Source: JAHBXE01 sp044222195
GTDB taxonomy: Bacteria > Planctomycetota > Phycisphaerae > Phycisphaerales > UBA1924
NCBI GenBank assembly: GCA_044222195.1
Contig: JBGANS010000017.1
Coordinates: forward strand, 1-64,000
Direction of reading: 5' to 3'
DNA length: 64,000 bases
A program made the position numbers and the translations under genes. A model generated the notes under the pieces. The model saw only the letters and a list, made by a program, of their open reading frames with translations. It was not told where the DNA came from and searched no databases. This document shows, in pieces, positions 33,075-41,250 of the stretch. Position 1 is the first letter of the stretch. Each line of letters opens with the position of its first letter.

Positions 33075-34202
33075 TCAGTCGTTGAACGGATTGTTGAACC
33101 CGGAACCAACGCCGAAGGCCACACACAGGCCGATCAGCGTCCACTTGATGTATCCCGTCCATCCAAATGTGGTTCGTTTCCGGAACAATCCTCTACTGCT
33201 GCTCTGCTGGTTGAGGCTCTCGGTAAACATCATGTCGGACGCTTCCGACTTGAACTTCTCGATGGCGGAGCGAAGCTCAGCCTCCGCCTGCGACCTCTTG
33301 GTCTGTTTGGCGGTCTCGTCCATCTTCGCAAATCGAGCGGAAGCCTCTTCCCAGATCGGCGGGGGAAACTCGGATTCCTCGGTCGCCGTCACCGGATCGA
33401 CGTCTTCGGGCCACTGATAGTTCTTGCCCTGCGACTTAAACTCCTGGTCCACATCGCGCCCGATGATGGCGATGATGTTCTCATCCTCCACCCTGATGTT
33501 GCGAACCATCTTGTCCACCATCGCCTCGGCGAACTGATTGATGGCGAAGTACCGGCCTCCGAGGATGCACAGCAACGCGACCGCGGCGGCGATCACGCCG
33601 TGGCTCGTACTCGCGGACCAGCGCACGGTGAGCCAACCGCCGACTCCCGCCAGGAAGCCAATGAGCACTGCGACGGGATAGATCTCGTACCCCGATGACG
33701 TCATGATGTACGAGTAAGCGCCCGCGCCGATCAGGCCTCCGATCAACGCGCCGCCCGCCGCAAAGAGCCAGCCCATCGGGCTGTCCGCCAACGCGAGGTA
33801 CGCGGCCGCGAACGTCTTGCCCGCGGCGCTGGGCTCTCCCTTTTCCTTCTTTGCCAGTTCCACCTGGACCTTCAGTGCCTTGCCCGTCTCCTTGTTGAAC
33901 CCGCAGCGAATGCAGATCTTCGAGTTCACTTGAATGCCGCCGCCGCAGTTCGGGCAGAGTTCGACGCCCGGCGAGTCCGCCAGCAGTTTGCTCAGCACAT
34001 CGGACTCGGCGGGCACAGCCGCCTTCGTCGACGCGGGCTTGGTCGGTTTGGCAACCGCCGCCGCGGGCTGCTTGGCTTTGAACTTCGCCAGGCACTCCTG
34101 GCAGAGGTAGTTGCCCTTGGCGTCCTTGGTGCGCGGGAGCTTGGAAACATCCTTCGCGCACGAGGCGCAGACCTTCGTCGTGGTACCAGATACGTCCGCC
34201 AT
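33075..34202 (-). CDS. Zinc-ribbon membrane protein, function unknown
   Basis: This 375-residue protein starts at 34202, behind a clear GGGAGG site. It has two cysteine clusters: CASCAKDV...YLCQECLAKF (residues about 12-40) and CPNCGGGIQVNSKICIRCGF (about 85-105). An alanine/proline/lysine linker joins them. Three to four membrane helices follow (about 135-225), then a charged helical region (WEEASARFAKMDETAKQTKR) and a final helix near 355. This resembles other planctomycete proteins with a zinc ribbon and membrane helices, none characterised. Its stop abuts the nuoB stop with no gap. Confidence 0.75.
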   Translation of the reverse strand: MADVSGTTTKVCASCAKDVSKLPRTKDAKGNYLCQECLAKFKAKQPAAAVAKPTKPASTKAAVPAESDVLSKLLADSPGVELCPNCGGGIQVNSKICIRCGFNKETGKALKVQVELAKKEKGEPSAAGKTFAAAYLALADSPMGWLFAAGGALIGGLIGAGAYSYIMTSSGYEIYPVAVLIGFLAGVGGWLTVRWSASTSHGVIAAAVALLCILGGRYFAINQFAEAMVDKMVRNIRVEDENIIAIIGRDVDQEFKSQGKNYQWPEDVDPVTATEESEFPPPIWEEASARFAKMDETAKQTKRSQAEAELRSAIEKFKSEASDMMFTESLNQQSSSRGLFRKRTTFGWTGYIKWTLIGLCVAFGVGSGFNNPFND

Positions 34203-34272
34203 GGAACAACCTCCCACCGGGAACTCCGGGCGGGAAGAGCATACCAGAGGCGGGGCATTTCCCCAAGGCCCG

Positions 34273-34590
34273 TCAATACACGGGAAGCGGGCCGGTCACG
34301 CGGCCCTCATCGCGGCGCAAAGGCTGCGGACGGTGGCTTTCTTCCCGGATCCGGGCGGGCCGGCGGCTCGGCCGCGGTTCGATGTTGTGCGGCTGGCTGT
34401 CCGACACTTTGCGGGCGGCGAGGTCCAGAATGAAGCGTTCGGCCTCCATCCAGTTCAGGACGTCGTTGCCGCCGTGGGCCCGCCAGAGTTCTTCCGCGAC
34501 CGCCCGAACGAGCACTCCTGTCAGGTCGATTTCGCATCCGGGAGCCGAGGAGGGTCGGATCGTGAGAACGCTGGAAGGAGTCGGGGGCAT
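34273..34590 (-). CDS. Small DUF2934-like protein
   Basis: This protein of about 105 residues has the central block LVRAVAEELWRAHGGNDVLNWMEAERFI, the pattern of small DUF2934 proteins (helix, WxxxGG, then WxxAER). The C-terminal third is arginine/proline-rich. Function is unknown. The start at 34590 is chosen because the protein then begins MPPTPSSVL just before the recognisable part. It is separate from the neighbour at 33075 (70 bases). Confidence 0.6.
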   Translation of the reverse strand: MPPTPSSVLTIRPSSAPGCEIDLTGVLVRAVAEELWRAHGGNDVLNWMEAERFILDLAARKVSDSQPHNIEPRPSRRPARIREESHRPQPLRRDEGRVTGPLPVY

Positions 34591-35127
34591 GGCGGTCCCT
34601 TGGATGCCCGGTGGCGACGCGAGGTGACGCCCGATGTGAGGTCCCGGCGGGACCGGCCGCGGATTGCCCGCGGCGTGCGGCAGGGTCACCCGGCTGCTCG
34701 GCCCGGGGACTTCTACTTTCGCCCATCCTCCGGGGAGGTCTTGAGCCCCGCACCGCTGGAATCAATCAAGTTCTTGGCGGAAGACTTGAGCTTCGCTACA
34801 AGTGCGCATCCCCGTCGTCCGAGATTGAGAATCTGAAGTTGCCGCGGCATGGGCATCGGCGGCAACCGGAAGGCCCGCCGGAACGTAGTTCAAGGTCACG
34901 GAAACTCCGTTTCGGGGAGCGAATCCGGATCCCCCGGCACGTCTCGTTTTTGGGAAGCATCCGGCACGCCGCGAAGGAAGTCCTGATGAGGCAGAGAAAG
35001 TGAACATGAGGGACCAGCCAGCGGACCAGCACACGAAGTCGAAGCGACAGGTCGCTAGGGGTTTCACCGCGTCGAGGGATCGATCAGCCGATGACGTTCG
35101 CGCGAGGTACGTAGACTCGGAGCCGGC
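34591..35127. other. 537-base stretch without a recognisable gene
   Basis: I found no convincing gene. Open frames here run antisense to, or out of phase with, real genes. One oddity: TTCTTGGCGGAAGACTTGAG near 34771 matches, with one mismatch, sequence near 35787 inside the double thioredoxin gene. Otherwise nothing is seen beyond the candidate promoter TAGACT at 35112. Confidence 0.5.
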
Positions 35128-35682
35128 ATGATTTCCGATCGATTTCGCTGCATCTTCATCGAAGTGCCCAAGACCGGCTCGACGAGCATCCGGCAGATTA
35201 TCGGCCACCCCCACAAGCCGCATCTGAACATCTGCCAGATCCAGGGCATGACGGACCCGGAACGCTTCTCGGCGTACTTCAAGTTCGGATTTGTACGCAA
35301 CCCCTGGGACCGGCTGGTGTCGCTCTACGAGCGCAAGGAGGGGCTGCAGGTCAAAGCCCACATGAGCTTTGAAGAGTTCATTGACTGGGCGAAGTTCGCC
35401 AGCTGCACGTGCATCCACCCCCTGCCCCACCGCTACCAGTTCGACTGGTTTGTCGATCCGCACGGGAACATGCTGATGGACTTCGTTGGGCGCTTCGAGC
35501 GCCTCGAGCAGGATTGGGCCACGATCTGCTCGCGGCTCGGCATCACCCAACCGCTCCCCCACGCCAACGCCAACCCCCGCGCCAAGCATTACACCGAGTA
35601 CTACTCGACCCGCACGCGGGATGTCGTCGCGGAGAGGTTCAAGGTCGATATCGAGTACTTCCAGTACGAGTTTGGACGCTGA
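35128..35682 (+). CDS. Sulfotransferase family protein
   Basis: This cytoplasmic protein of 184 residues has the PAPS-binding 5' motif IEVPKTGSTSIRQII at residues about 11-25 and the 3' motif FGFVRNPWDRLVSLY near 52-66. A WAKFASC stretch and VGRFERLEQDW follow. These are the features of the sulfotransferase 2/heparan-sulfate group that sulfates carbohydrates. TAGACT ends 10 bases before the ATG. Nearby genes do not make polysaccharide, so the acceptor is unknown. It is shorter than typical (about 230-300), yet both PAPS motifs are whole. Confidence 0.85.
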   Translation: MISDRFRCIFIEVPKTGSTSIRQIIGHPHKPHLNICQIQGMTDPERFSAYFKFGFVRNPWDRLVSLYERKEGLQVKAHMSFEEFIDWAKFASCTCIHPLPHRYQFDWFVDPHGNMLMDFVGRFERLEQDWATICSRLGITQPLPHANANPRAKHYTEYYSTRTRDVVAERFKVDIEYFQYEFGR

Positions 35683-35694
35683 ACTCGCGGCCCT

Positions 35695-35714
35695 TCGGCG
35701 CGGGCTCGCGCCGA
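35695..35714. terminator. Hairpin between convergent genes
   Basis: TCGGCGCG (35695-35702) pairs perfectly with CGCGCCGA (35707-35714) around a 4-base loop. It fills the short gap between the sulfotransferase and thioredoxin genes. Confidence 0.5.
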
Positions 35715-35724
35715 CGAACCCGGA

Positions 35725-36768
35725 CTACTTCGCCCGTCCCTCCACCAGGGTCCGCTTGAGGGCCTCGATGTCGGCGTCCGTCATCTTCTTGGCGGAAGTC
35801 TTGAGCATCACGGCGAAGTGTGCGATTTCCTCGTCGGTGTTTGGGAAGCCGATGTTTCCCGCGGCGGCGTCGCTGGTTGAAATCGCCTCGCCGGTGGCCG
35901 CGTCGATGATGACGAACCACGGAATGCCTGTCTTGTCGTAGTTCTTCTTGTATGTGGCGAACACCTCTTTGGCGTTGGTCATGCGGTCCTGATCGATCTT
36001 GACCTCGACGAAGTCCTTGCCGAAGAGCGTGGACACATCCTCCCGGGCCAGCCAGGCGTCCAGGCGCTTGCACCATCCGCACCAGGGCGCGCCGAAGTGG
36101 ACAAAGACCTTTCGGTCCGTGCCTTTCGCCGCGTCGCGGGCCTTCTTGAGCACCATGTCCGCCGCCAACGGCTTGGCCTCGTGCGACTTGAGGAACTTCA
36201 GAACCTTGGCCGCGTCGTGCCCGGGCTTGGCGTCAGGCTCGCCGGGACCGGACTTGGTCTCGAACTGTCCGGTCTCCTCGTTGGCGAGCACCTTGCCGGT
36301 CGCGTCGAGAATCGTGAGATACGGATAGCCCTTGGCCTCGGCGTCCGCCTTGTACTGCTGGGCGAGGTCCAGATTCTTGCCGTTCCTGCCGGCGTCCACG
36401 AGGACGACGTCGTACTCGTACATGAGTTCGCGCGCCAGCGCCGGGTCCTTCTGAAACTTCTCGTGAAGCAGGTGGCACCACCCGCACCAGTTACCGCCCC
36501 ACTGGATCAGCACGCGGCGGTTCTCTTTCGCGGCGGACTTCAAGGCCGCGGCGATCTGCACGCGTGCGTCGGCCTTCTCGTCGTAGATGGGAGGCTTCTC
36601 AGCCCTGGCGGGCCGAACCTCTTCGGGACGGGGCTCAACGGGCTGGATCACCTCCGCCGGAATGACCTTGGCCGGGGGAGCGACGATTTTGACCGGAGCG
36701 GGATGATCCACCTGGGCCAGCGCGGCGGAGAGTGGCGCCAGGACGACAATCACAGCGGAACGCTTCAT
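35725..36768 (-). CDS. Exported protein with two thioredoxin domains
   Basis: A signal peptide (MKRSAVIVVLAPLSAALAQ) is followed by a proline-rich spacer and two thioredoxin folds. The first has GGNWCGWCHLLHEKFQKDP (about residue 105), the second GAPWCGWCKRLDAWLAR (about residue 235). Both CGWC sites are intact, so it may reduce or isomerise disulfides outside the cytoplasm. The many CYANC...GC dockerins in this genome could be among its clients; that is speculation. GGAG precedes the ATG at 36768. The protease-nuclease fusion ends 43 bases upstream on the same strand. The protein is 347 residues. Confidence 0.88.
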   Translation of the reverse strand: MKRSAVIVVLAPLSAALAQVDHPAPVKIVAPPAKVIPAEVIQPVEPRPEEVRPARAEKPPIYDEKADARVQIAAALKSAAKENRRVLIQWGGNWCGWCHLLHEKFQKDPALARELMYEYDVVLVDAGRNGKNLDLAQQYKADAEAKGYPYLTILDATGKVLANEETGQFETKSGPGEPDAKPGHDAAKVLKFLKSHEAKPLAADMVLKKARDAAKGTDRKVFVHFGAPWCGWCKRLDAWLAREDVSTLFGKDFVEVKIDQDRMTNAKEVFATYKKNYDKTGIPWFVIIDAATGEAISTSDAAAGNIGFPNTDEEIAHFAVMLKTSAKKMTDADIEALKRTLVEGRAK

Positions 36769-36811
36769 GGGATTGCTCCGGAGAGTGCGTGGGATAAGTG
36801 TATCTTGCCTT

Positions 36812-38758
36812 TCAGCGGCGAACTCGCTTCCTGTGGATGTCGTCGAATGAGGCCACCTGAGGGCCGGTGGAAATGGCCTCAGGCCCCGCCCCGGATGAGA
36901 ATGTGTCGAAGTCTCCAAGGTTGCCGAAGCTGATCCTGGTCACGTCTTCGAGGGAGGCGACCGACACCTGATGCATCTTGAACCGGCTCAGGTCGAGCTC
37001 TTCGAGGGCGATCGACTCGAGATCCCCGGCGATCAGGTCCGCCTGGCTGAGCTTGAACGCATGGACCTTGAGTTCGCCGTCGGCGTCGTCGACATAGGCC
37101 ACGATCTTGAAGAACTCCTTGGGGATGGCGAGGGGCTTGAAACTGGGGGATGCGGCCTTGGGTCTGAACTTGCGATCGGTGTCGCGGAAGATCGGCCCGG
37201 CAAAGACGCTCACGCGGAAGTCCTGGACGTCGACCTGGCCGAAGAGTTCATCTTCGAGAGACTTCCACAGGTGAGGGGCGAGGCGATTGAAGTGGTCGTG
37301 CTGGGGTGTGGCGTTGGTGTAGCAGAACGAATCATCGTTGGCCTTCTTGGCGACCGTCTTCCCGCCCCAGAGCAGGTCCTCACGCTTGGCGAGGTGGCCC
37401 TTGTCGAACACGGTGCCGTCGTAGATGATCTGGTCGACCTGCGCATCGTCGGGGATCCGGTCGTCCTTGCCCCAGGACGCTGCCTTGCTGCTCGGCTTGG
37501 TGATGTTCGAGCCGTCGATGTTCCACGCGACGAACGCGGCCAAGCGGCGCGACTTTCGCATCGCGAGCGAGTAGTGCGTGTAGTGCGCGATCTTGGTGCC
37601 GTTGGCGCCCACGATGTCGCTGAGAATGCTCTGGCGGGGCTTGGGAAGCGGGATGATTTCAGGGAGGAAGCCCTCGTCGTACCCGGGACCACCGTACTTG
37701 TGAACCGACTCGGTTGTTCCCGCGATCGGAGCGGCCACGGGGGCGAGCGAGACCTCCAGCTTTTCCAGCACGGAATGGGCGTTGCACGCGAGGGCGTACT
37801 CGCGCTTCTCGCCCGAGCCTTCTCCGGCGAAGTGCAGGCCCAGGAGAACGTCGGTCACGCGGCCCGACTTCTTGTCCACGGCGAGCCACGCGGAACCCGA
37901 GTCGCCGCCCGAAGACACCTCGCCATCGGCGGGCCTGTGCTTGGGATCGATGGAAATCTCGAATCCACCGATCGTGACTTCCTGCCCGCCGTAATCGAGC
38001 TTGGACTGCACCTCGATGCGTGAAATACGCCCGTAGGTCACACCCGTGGTTCGGCCGGACTTCTTCACGATGTCACCGAGTTCCGCCCTGCCGACCCGGG
38101 CCGGTGCTACGTCGAGGTCAAGGATCGGCGTCTTGAACAGCCGACCCTCAATCGTGGCGACGGCGCAGTCCCCCGCCGCGCCGAGGTGGCTCCGGACGAG
38201 TGTCCCGCAGCGGTTGGTGTCGATGCGGTTGTCGTCAAAGGGACCGGGCTGAACGATCGAGTCGCCGATCCTGGCGCCGGGCCCCTGGAGGACATGCCAG
38301 TTGCTGAGGATCATGGGCTGGCCGGTACGGCGGTCGTAGACAATGGCCCCGAGCGTGCCCGCCGTGCCCGACGGGTGCGAGATGCTGATGCCCGGCTGGA
38401 GCGTGTCCATCCGGAGCTTGCGCGACGGCTTGGTCGCGACCTTCTCGGCCATGACGGTGTACGTGGGCGTGTAGCGGCGTTCGAGCACGTCGGTCGGAAC
38501 GGTGTGCCCGCCGATGCTGACAACCCGAGGGATCATCTGGGTGCTCAGGCTCTCGAGCTGCTCGGGGAGCGCCTTGCGATCGACGGTGAACTGGATGCAG
38601 ACGGTCTTGGTCTGCCCGAGCTTGGTGTCGTGCTTGAGGCCGATGCCGACGGAGTTGATATTGGGAGAGCGCAGGTACGACACACCTTCCTGGCGGACGA
38701 AGGTCGTCATCTGCTCCATCGAAGGTCCGGTCGGCTTCTTGCTGGAACGCTTGGCCAT
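36812..38758 (-). CDS. Trypsin-like protease fused to EndoG/NucA-type nuclease
   Basis: A 648-residue protein without a signal peptide. Residues 1-110 form a small domain (INSVGIGLKHDTKLGQTKTV, then VVSIGGHTVPTDVLERRY). A trypsin-like domain follows with a full triad: H155 in SNWHVL, D197 in AAGDCAVATI and S297 in GGDSGSAW. From about 395 there is a DNA/RNA non-specific endonuclease domain: HYTHYSLAM, the DRGH-type motif as FDKGHLAKRE (H455), and TNATPQHDHFNRL, where N491 is the likely metal ligand. Both active sites look whole. AAGGAG precedes the ATG, with TACGCT about 28 bases further up. A protease joined to a nuclease in the cytoplasm suggests a cleavage-activated toxin or defence effector; no partner gene is visible. 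Confidence 0.88.
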   Translation of the reverse strand: MAKRSSKKPTGPSMEQMTTFVRQEGVSYLRSPNINSVGIGLKHDTKLGQTKTVCIQFTVDRKALPEQLESLSTQMIPRVVSIGGHTVPTDVLERRYTPTYTVMAEKVATKPSRKLRMDTLQPGISISHPSGTAGTLGAIVYDRRTGQPMILSNWHVLQGPGARIGDSIVQPGPFDDNRIDTNRCGTLVRSHLGAAGDCAVATIEGRLFKTPILDLDVAPARVGRAELGDIVKKSGRTTGVTYGRISRIEVQSKLDYGGQEVTIGGFEISIDPKHRPADGEVSSGGDSGSAWLAVDKKSGRVTDVLLGLHFAGEGSGEKREYALACNAHSVLEKLEVSLAPVAAPIAGTTESVHKYGGPGYDEGFLPEIIPLPKPRQSILSDIVGANGTKIAHYTHYSLAMRKSRRLAAFVAWNIDGSNITKPSSKAASWGKDDRIPDDAQVDQIIYDGTVFDKGHLAKREDLLWGGKTVAKKANDDSFCYTNATPQHDHFNRLAPHLWKSLEDELFGQVDVQDFRVSVFAGPIFRDTDRKFRPKAASPSFKPLAIPKEFFKIVAYVDDADGELKVHAFKLSQADLIAGDLESIALEELDLSRFKMHQVSVASLEDVTRISFGNLGDFDTFSSGAGPEAISTGPQVASFDDIHRKRVRR

Positions 38759-39036
38759 GGGAGTCTCCTTTCTCGGTTGAGGCCGCAGCGTACCCAGCGG
38801 GCGTCATCCACACATTCGTGGATTCTTGCGGTCGGCCACGGGACCGGGCGACGGGTGCTCCGGTCGTGCGACATGACCCTTCCCCTCGGGGAGCCCGGCT
38901 CGGCCCAGATCGCCCGATACGCGCGGGTCCCGCAAGCCCTTTGAACTCCGGCGAAGGCCCCAAAAAGGGCCCAAACAACCGTCCGGCGAAGGTTCGGGTC
39001 GGGTGCGCGAAAGCGGACACCGCCCGGCGGGCTTCC

Positions 39037-39042
39037 TATGCT
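39037..39042 (+). promoter_or_regulatory. -10 hexamer TATGCT, leaderless-type
   Basis: TATGCT ends 9 bases before the ATG of atpG at 39052. Confidence 0.45.
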
Positions 39043-39051
39043 TGCCACCCT

Positions 39052-39942
39052 ATGGCCAAGACCCGCGAGATCAAGAAGCGCATCAAGGCGGTCGGCAATA
39101 TCCGCCGCATCACCAAGACGATGCAGATGATCGCCACCAGCAAGTTCGCCAAGGCCCAGCAACGGGCCGTGGCGACCAAGCCCTACACGGAGGGCGTGTT
39201 CGCCCTGGTGACCGAACTGGCCGCCACGGCGGGCAACATCTCGCACCCACTGATCAACGGGCCCGAGGGCAAGCGCGGCAAGGGAACCGCCAAGGACCTC
39301 ACACTCATCATCACGTCCGACCGCGGCTTGTGCGGACCCTACAACGGCTCCGTTCTCCGGACGGCCATGCAGTACCTGCGGGGCAATCCCGGAGCGTCGT
39401 CGGGCGAGATCGAGCTCATCGGCAAGAAGGGCGCGAGCTTCCTCCGCTTCAACAACGTGACCACCTCGCAGGTGCACTCCATCGGCGACAAGCCCACGTA
39501 CGAAGACGTCGAGCGAATCGCGGCGACGTATATCGCCCGATTCAGCGCCGGCGAAATCGCCTCGGTGCGCGTGGTGTACATGCGGTACATCTCGGCCGGC
39601 AAGCAGAGCCCGGAAGTCCTGCAGCTTCTGCCGCTCAAGCCGCCGGCAAAGGCGGGAACGGCCGCGACCAAGGGTGGAATCACCGCTCAGTACGAGTTCA
39701 GCCCGGAGGCGGGGAAACTGCTGGACGATCTTCTCCCCGCGACGGTCAAGGCGACGCTGTACCAGGCGGTGAACGACGCCGTGGTGAGCGAGCAGGTGGC
39801 GCGAATGGTGGCGATGAAGTCCGCGACGGACAACGCCGGAAAGATGCGCAAGAGCCTCACCCGCGACTTCAACCGGGCCCGCCAGGCGCAGATCACGACC
39901 GAGCTGACGGAGATCGTCTCCGGCGCTGCGGCGTTGGCCTAA
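39052..39942 (+). CDS. atpG: ATP synthase F1 gamma subunit
   Basis: This 296-residue central-stalk subunit has the typical N-terminal helix (REIKKRIKAVGNIRRITKTM, MIATSKFAKAQ), ITSDRGLCGPYNGSV in the middle, and the C-terminal helix with DNAGKMRKSLTRDFNRARQA. Gamma rotates inside the alpha/beta ring during ATP synthesis. The other atp genes are not beside it: a protease-nuclease gene lies divergently on one side and rpmH convergently on the other. In most bacteria atpG sits between atpA and atpD. A loop insert around 205-220 (PPAKAGTAATKGG) is slightly unusual. Confidence 0.96.
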   Translation: MAKTREIKKRIKAVGNIRRITKTMQMIATSKFAKAQQRAVATKPYTEGVFALVTELAATAGNISHPLINGPEGKRGKGTAKDLTLIITSDRGLCGPYNGSVLRTAMQYLRGNPGASSGEIELIGKKGASFLRFNNVTTSQVHSIGDKPTYEDVERIAATYIARFSAGEIASVRVVYMRYISAGKQSPEVLQLLPLKPPAKAGTAATKGGITAQYEFSPEAGKLLDDLLPATVKATLYQAVNDAVVSEQVARMVAMKSATDNAGKMRKSLTRDFNRARQAQITTELTEIVSGAAALA

Positions 39943-40001
39943 GACCTAATCGAAACGGCAAAAGGCCTGGGGCATTCCCGCCCCGGCTTACGCCGCGCAT
40001 G

Positions 40002-40030
40002 AAAAAACCGGGTCATCATCGGCCCGGTTT
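40002..40030 (-). terminator. Intrinsic terminator of rpmH, possibly shared with atpG
   Basis: AAACCGGG (40005-40012) pairs with CCCGGTTT (40023-40030) around a 10-base loop. On the minus strand a T6 run follows, which makes it the rpmH terminator. On the plus strand TTTG follows, so it may also stop atpG. Confidence 0.85.
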
Positions 40031-40054
40031 GAGTTCAGGCGATTGTCGTGGTGA

Positions 40055-40195
40055 CTACTTGTCGGCGACGTTCAAGCTGCGGCCGGCGCGGCGCTTGCGG
40101 TTCATCAGCTTGCGACCGTTCTTGGTCTGCATGCGGGCCCGGAATCCGATGGCCCGCTTCCTCTTGATGCGGCTGGTGCGGTGTGGATAGTGCAT
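40055..40195 (-). CDS. rpmH: 50S ribosomal protein L34
   Basis: A 46-residue basic protein, read from MHYPHRTSRIKRKRAIGFRA through the RMQTKNGRKLMNRKRRAGR core to LNVADK. This is the full L34 signature. GGAG lies 7 bases upstream of the ATG. In most bacteria rpmH is followed directly by rnpA and stands near dnaA; here it is followed by its own terminator and the convergent atpG, and no rnpA is present. It is probably monocistronic. Confidence 0.97.
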   Translation of the reverse strand: MHYPHRTSRIKRKRAIGFRARMQTKNGRKLMNRKRRAGRSLNVADK

Positions 40196-40226
40196 ACGGG
40201 TCTCCGAAAGGGGGTAGTGGGCGGGA

Positions 40227-40280
40227 AACATAGGCGCGGCACGCCGGGACTGCCAATTTCAGGGGGCGCACTGCCAATTT
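40227..40280 (-). promoter_or_regulatory. rpmH promoter with upstream direct repeat
   Basis: On the minus strand, -35 TTGGCA (complement 40251-40256), an 18-bp spacer and -10 TATGTT (complement 40227-40232) form a fair sigma-70 promoter. The 11-mer ACTGCCAATTT occurs at 40249-40259 and again at 40270-40280. The copies are 21 bp apart, two helical turns; the first covers the -35. Confidence 0.5.
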
Positions 40281-40340
40281 GCCGCAAAAACGAGGTTATC
40301 AGGGGCTAGTCAGGAGAACCCAGTCGTGGTACATTCGTGC

Positions 40341-40364
40341 CGGCCGGGTAGCGGAGCCCGGCCG
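40341..40364 (+). promoter_or_regulatory. Leader hairpin upstream of rnc
   Basis: CGGCCGGG (40341-40348) pairs perfectly with CCCGGCCG (40357-40364) around an 8-base loop, about 140 bases before rnc. If transcribed, it would be a stable stem in the rnc leader. In E. coli RNase III cuts a stem in its own leader; whether this one serves likewise is unknown. The rest of 40281-40501 shows no gene. Confidence 0.35.
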
Positions 40365-40501
40365 ATGTTGTTGGCGCGATTGCTCGCGGGCCGTCTTCGA
40401 GGAGGCCGGCCTGTCGAGCGTTCGCGTCCGAAGCTGCCGGGGCACGCCTACTCAGGTGTGTTCTTGCGTGTGGGGTCGAAATCCCTGACCTGGATGCGTT
40501 C

Positions 40502-41242
40502 ATGACGGCAATTGAAGTGGACAGTCTTATCCGGAAGGCCCAGGGCATTCTTGGACACTCGTTCAAGGATCCATCCCTGATCGTCAAGGCGGTCACTCAC
40601 GCCTCGATCGCGGACACGCGGCTGGACTCCAACGAACGTATGGAGTTCCTCGGCGACTCGGTGCTCGGGCTGATCGTCGCGGAACGGATCTTTCAACAGC
40701 ACCCAACGCTGCTCGAAGGTGAGATGACCAAGATCAAGTCCACCGCGGTCTCGCGCCAGACGTGCGCGATGCTGGCCCGGTCGCTCGGGCTGGACGAACT
40801 CCTGGTGCTCGGCAAGGGGATGCAGCGAAACGAAGCGATGCCGCAGTCACTGGCCGCGGCCGTGATCGAGGCGATGATCGCGGCGCTGTACCTCGATGGC
40901 GGGTACGCCGCGGCAGAAAAGTTCGTCGGCCCGCTGGTGGACCCGCTCATCGCGCGGGCGGCGGCGAGCGGGCACCAGGAGAACTTCAAGTCAGTCCTGC
41001 AGCAGCACGCGCAGCAGAGCGACTTGGATACTCCCGCGTACCGGGTGCTCGACGAGAAGGGCCCCGACCACTCCAAGTGCTTCAAGGTGTGCGTGGAGAT
41101 CGGGACGCGCCGTTTCGAGGCGAGCTGGGGTCAGTCCAAGAAGCAGGCGGAACAGGCCGCGGCGCTCAACGCCCTGACGGAACTGGGCCTCGTGCAGAGA
41201 CTGGACGATGGGTACCTGCGGATCAACGCGGCGGCGAAGTAA
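40502..41242 (+). CDS. rnc: Ribonuclease III
   Basis: This 246-residue double-strand-specific RNase has the catalytic signature NERMEFLGDSVLGL (about residues 44-57), the second acidic site in AAAVIEAMIAALYLDGG, and a C-terminal dsRNA-binding domain (NFKSVLQQHAQQ through GQSKKQAEQAAALNAL). It processes rRNA precursors and some mRNAs. Length and domain order are normal. Its usual partner era is not adjacent; the next gene is convergent. A hairpin in the leader may be a self-cleavage site. No strong ribosome site is visible before the ATG. Confidence 0.96.
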   Translation: MTAIEVDSLIRKAQGILGHSFKDPSLIVKAVTHASIADTRLDSNERMEFLGDSVLGLIVAERIFQQHPTLLEGEMTKIKSTAVSRQTCAMLARSLGLDELLVLGKGMQRNEAMPQSLAAAVIEAMIAALYLDGGYAAAEKFVGPLVDPLIARAAASGHQENFKSVLQQHAQQSDLDTPAYRVLDEKGPDHSKCFKVCVEIGTRRFEASWGQSKKQAEQAAALNALTELGLVQRLDDGYLRINAAAK

Positions 41243-41250
41243 GCGCGAAA

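Noticed and set aside
36812..38758. Reading the double thioredoxin gene and the protease-nuclease as one defence operon
   Set aside because: The thioredoxin protein has a signal peptide and its own ribosome site, so the two products lie in different compartments.
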